NCBI GenBank assembly: GCA_027036755.1
Contig: JALWDV010000820.1
Coordinates: 1-6,386, forward strand
Direction of reading: 5' to 3'
Length of the DNA: 6,386 bases
Origin: Anaerolineae bacterium
GTDB taxonomy: Bacteria > Chloroflexota > Anaerolineae > J102
The position numbers and the translations under genes are program-made. Below are positions 5,885-6,386 of this stretch, one piece after another; the first letter of the stretch is position 1; the number at the start of each line of letters is the position of its first letter. The notes under the pieces were generated by a model. It saw only the letters and a list, made by a program, of their open reading frames with translations. It ran no database searches and was not told where the DNA came from.

Positions 5885-5984
5885 CGTAAAACGTCAAACG
5901 TCAGGGGGTTGTCGGCATCATGCGTCCGGGAACTAGCCATGACATCGTTACATCAGTGTGACGTTTGACGCTTGACGTTTTACG
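5885..5984. repeat. Heptamer-built inverted repeat (CGTCAAA units)
   Basis: The left arm at 5885-5903 is CGTAAAACGTCAAACGTCA. The right arm at 5959-5984, read on the minus strand, has the same CGTAAAA and CGTCAAA-CGTCA ends with one additional heptamer, CGTCAAG, between them. The arms thus match as inverted copies that differ by exactly one 7-bp unit, around a 55-bp centre. The seven-base periodicity suggests growth by unit slippage. The centre codes for nothing recognisable. I found no other copy in the window, so whether it is dispersed in the genome is unknown. Confidence 0.65.
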
Positions 5985-6003
5985 GCCCTGGCATGTCGCA
6001 TGT

Positions 6004-6072
6004 TGGCGGATATTGCCTGCAAGGTCTGACATGGGAGCTGCAGAGTTACTATCCAATATCGAATATCCGCCA
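6004..6072. repeat. Perfect 11-bp inverted repeat (TGGCGGATATT)
   Basis: TGGCGGATATT (6004-6014) and AATATCCGCCA (6062-6072) are exact inverted copies 47 bp apart. The right arm is preceded by AATATCG (6055-6061), so AATATC occurs twice in tandem seven bases apart, echoing the heptamer period of the neighbouring repeat. It may be the ends of a tiny mobile or palindromic element, or a structured part of the leuB leader. No protein is encoded between the arms. Confidence 0.5.
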
Positions 6073-6129
6073 CCTTTTCTCACGGACGCCGTTATCCGGC
6101 GGAGCGTGCACTCGTGGAAGCGTGTCGGT

Positions 6130-6339
6130 TTAGTGGGTCTGTTCAGGATCAAAAACTTTGTTCAGGGGCTCGTGGGCGTGTTCCCAATCTCGCTCCTGGT
6201 GGGGTTTGGGCTCTTCGTCCTCGGGGAAAGCAGGCTGATAGCCGGAGTTCATATAGCGATTCCAGTACTGCTGCTGTTCTTTGACCTCATAATCGCTGGC
6301 AGCGTGAAATCGATTGCTTTGCCTGTCCTGCTGAGTCAT
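6130..6339 (-). CDS. Small hydrophilic protein of unknown function
   Basis: I do not recognise this 69-residue protein. It is strongly hydrophilic, with no signal peptide, membrane segment or cysteine. It is rich in Gln (9), Glu and His, and has an aromatic cluster at about 17-38 (YEV, QQQYWNRYM, SGYQPAF) before a Pro/Glu-rich tail. That reads more like a short unstructured or partner-binding protein than an enzyme. It is judged real because an excellent SD, AAAAAGGAG, sits eight bases before ATG 6339, and because composition is protein-like to the TAA stop. It is the first gene seen on the minus strand ahead of leuB, but 366 non-coding bases separate them, so a shared transcript is doubtful. 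Its promoter and possible upstream partners are mostly outside the window. Confidence 0.65.
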   Translation of the reverse strand: MTQQDRQSNRFHAASDYEVKEQQQYWNRYMNSGYQPAFPEDEEPKPHQERDWEHAHEPLNKVFDPEQTH

Positions 6340-6347
6340 GGCTGGGG

Positions 6348-6356
6348 CTCCTTTTT
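6348..6356 (-). promoter_or_regulatory. Ribosome binding site of the small 69-aa gene
   Basis: On the minus strand AAAAAGGAG ends eight bases before ATG 6339. This is a near-ideal SD and the main reason for accepting the small gene as coding. Confidence 0.7.
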
Positions 6357-6386
6357 GATGAAAATGAAAAGGGTGGTAATGAGGGG

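Larger units (their letters stand above)
5764..6129. other. 366-bp intergenic stretch upstream of leuB
   Basis: No convincing gene lies here. Open frames across it (for example minus 5901-6152) read through repeat DNA and have no SD or recognisable product. It contains two inverted repeats (5885-5984 and 6004-6072) and a small CGCCG/CGGCG hairpin (6087-6101, loop TTATC) just past the end of the small upstream gene, without a T-tract. A TATAGT hexamer on the minus strand (5816-5821) is a weak leuB -10 candidate; its -35 position does not resemble TTGACA. The leuB leader, if transcription begins beyond the repeats, would be long and structured. Confidence 0.6.

Noticed and set aside
5764..5940. 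59-codon N-terminal extension of leuB (start at 5940)
   Set aside because: It reads through the heptamer repeat, resembles no LeuB or targeting sequence, and ATG 5763 places the LLPGDGIG motif at the normal distance from the start.
6087..6101. Terminator after the 69-aa gene
   Set aside because: A 5-bp CGCCG/CGGCG stem with no T-tract on the minus strand is too weak to call.
5901..6152. 83-codon minus-strand frame in the leuB upstream gap
   Set aside because: It crosses both inverted repeats, overlaps the end of the better-supported small gene, and lacks an SD.

Overview
The window looks like a stretch of a GC-rich bacterial chromosome. It carries core metabolic and tRNA-modification genes plus one small accessory module. 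The combination of a LeuA3-type citramalate synthase, LeuB, a HIT hydrolase and a long TilS, with several starts lacking a Shine-Dalgarno (SD) sequence and short degenerate repeats between genes, would suit Chloroflexota. That assignment is an inference and no gene here proves it.

Layout from left to right: (1) a short leader with a strong GC hairpin (12-48), then tilS on the + strand. tilS is best started at ATG 136, where a perfect TATAAT box is placed for a leaderless mRNA. (2) A 227-bp convergent gap with a degenerate ATCCGCG/ATCTGCG repeat. (3) On the minus strand, cimA (citramalate synthase), preceded in the direction of transcription by a HIT-family hydrolase gene 37 bp away, probably as one transcript. 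(4) On the + strand, a two-gene module of a DUF433 antitoxin-like protein and a DUF5615/PIN-like predicted nuclease, sharing ATGA. It starts 27 bp from the divergent HIT gene and ends by overlapping the leuB stop tail-to-tail. (5) On the minus strand, leuB (3-isopropylmalate dehydrogenase). (6) A 366-bp non-coding stretch with two inverted repeats, one built of CGTCAAA-type heptamers. (7) On the minus strand, a 69-codon hydrophilic protein gene of unknown function with a clear SD.

How the genes fit together: CimA makes (R)-citramalate from pyruvate and acetyl-CoA. LeuB-type dehydrogenases can oxidise the derived 3-methylmalate to 2-oxobutyrate, the isoleucine precursor, as well as performing their leucine step. 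cimA and leuB therefore point to a threonine-independent isoleucine route, although leuCD is not in the window. The toxin-antitoxin-like pair lies between leuB and HIT-cimA on the opposite strand. It is visibly richer in A+T than its neighbours and has its own consensus-like promoter, which lies inside the HIT coding region. A perfect 7-bp inverted repeat flanks its SD. These features suggest a later insertion with its own autoregulation.

No RNA genes, CRISPR arrays, insertion sequences or canonical intrinsic terminators were seen.
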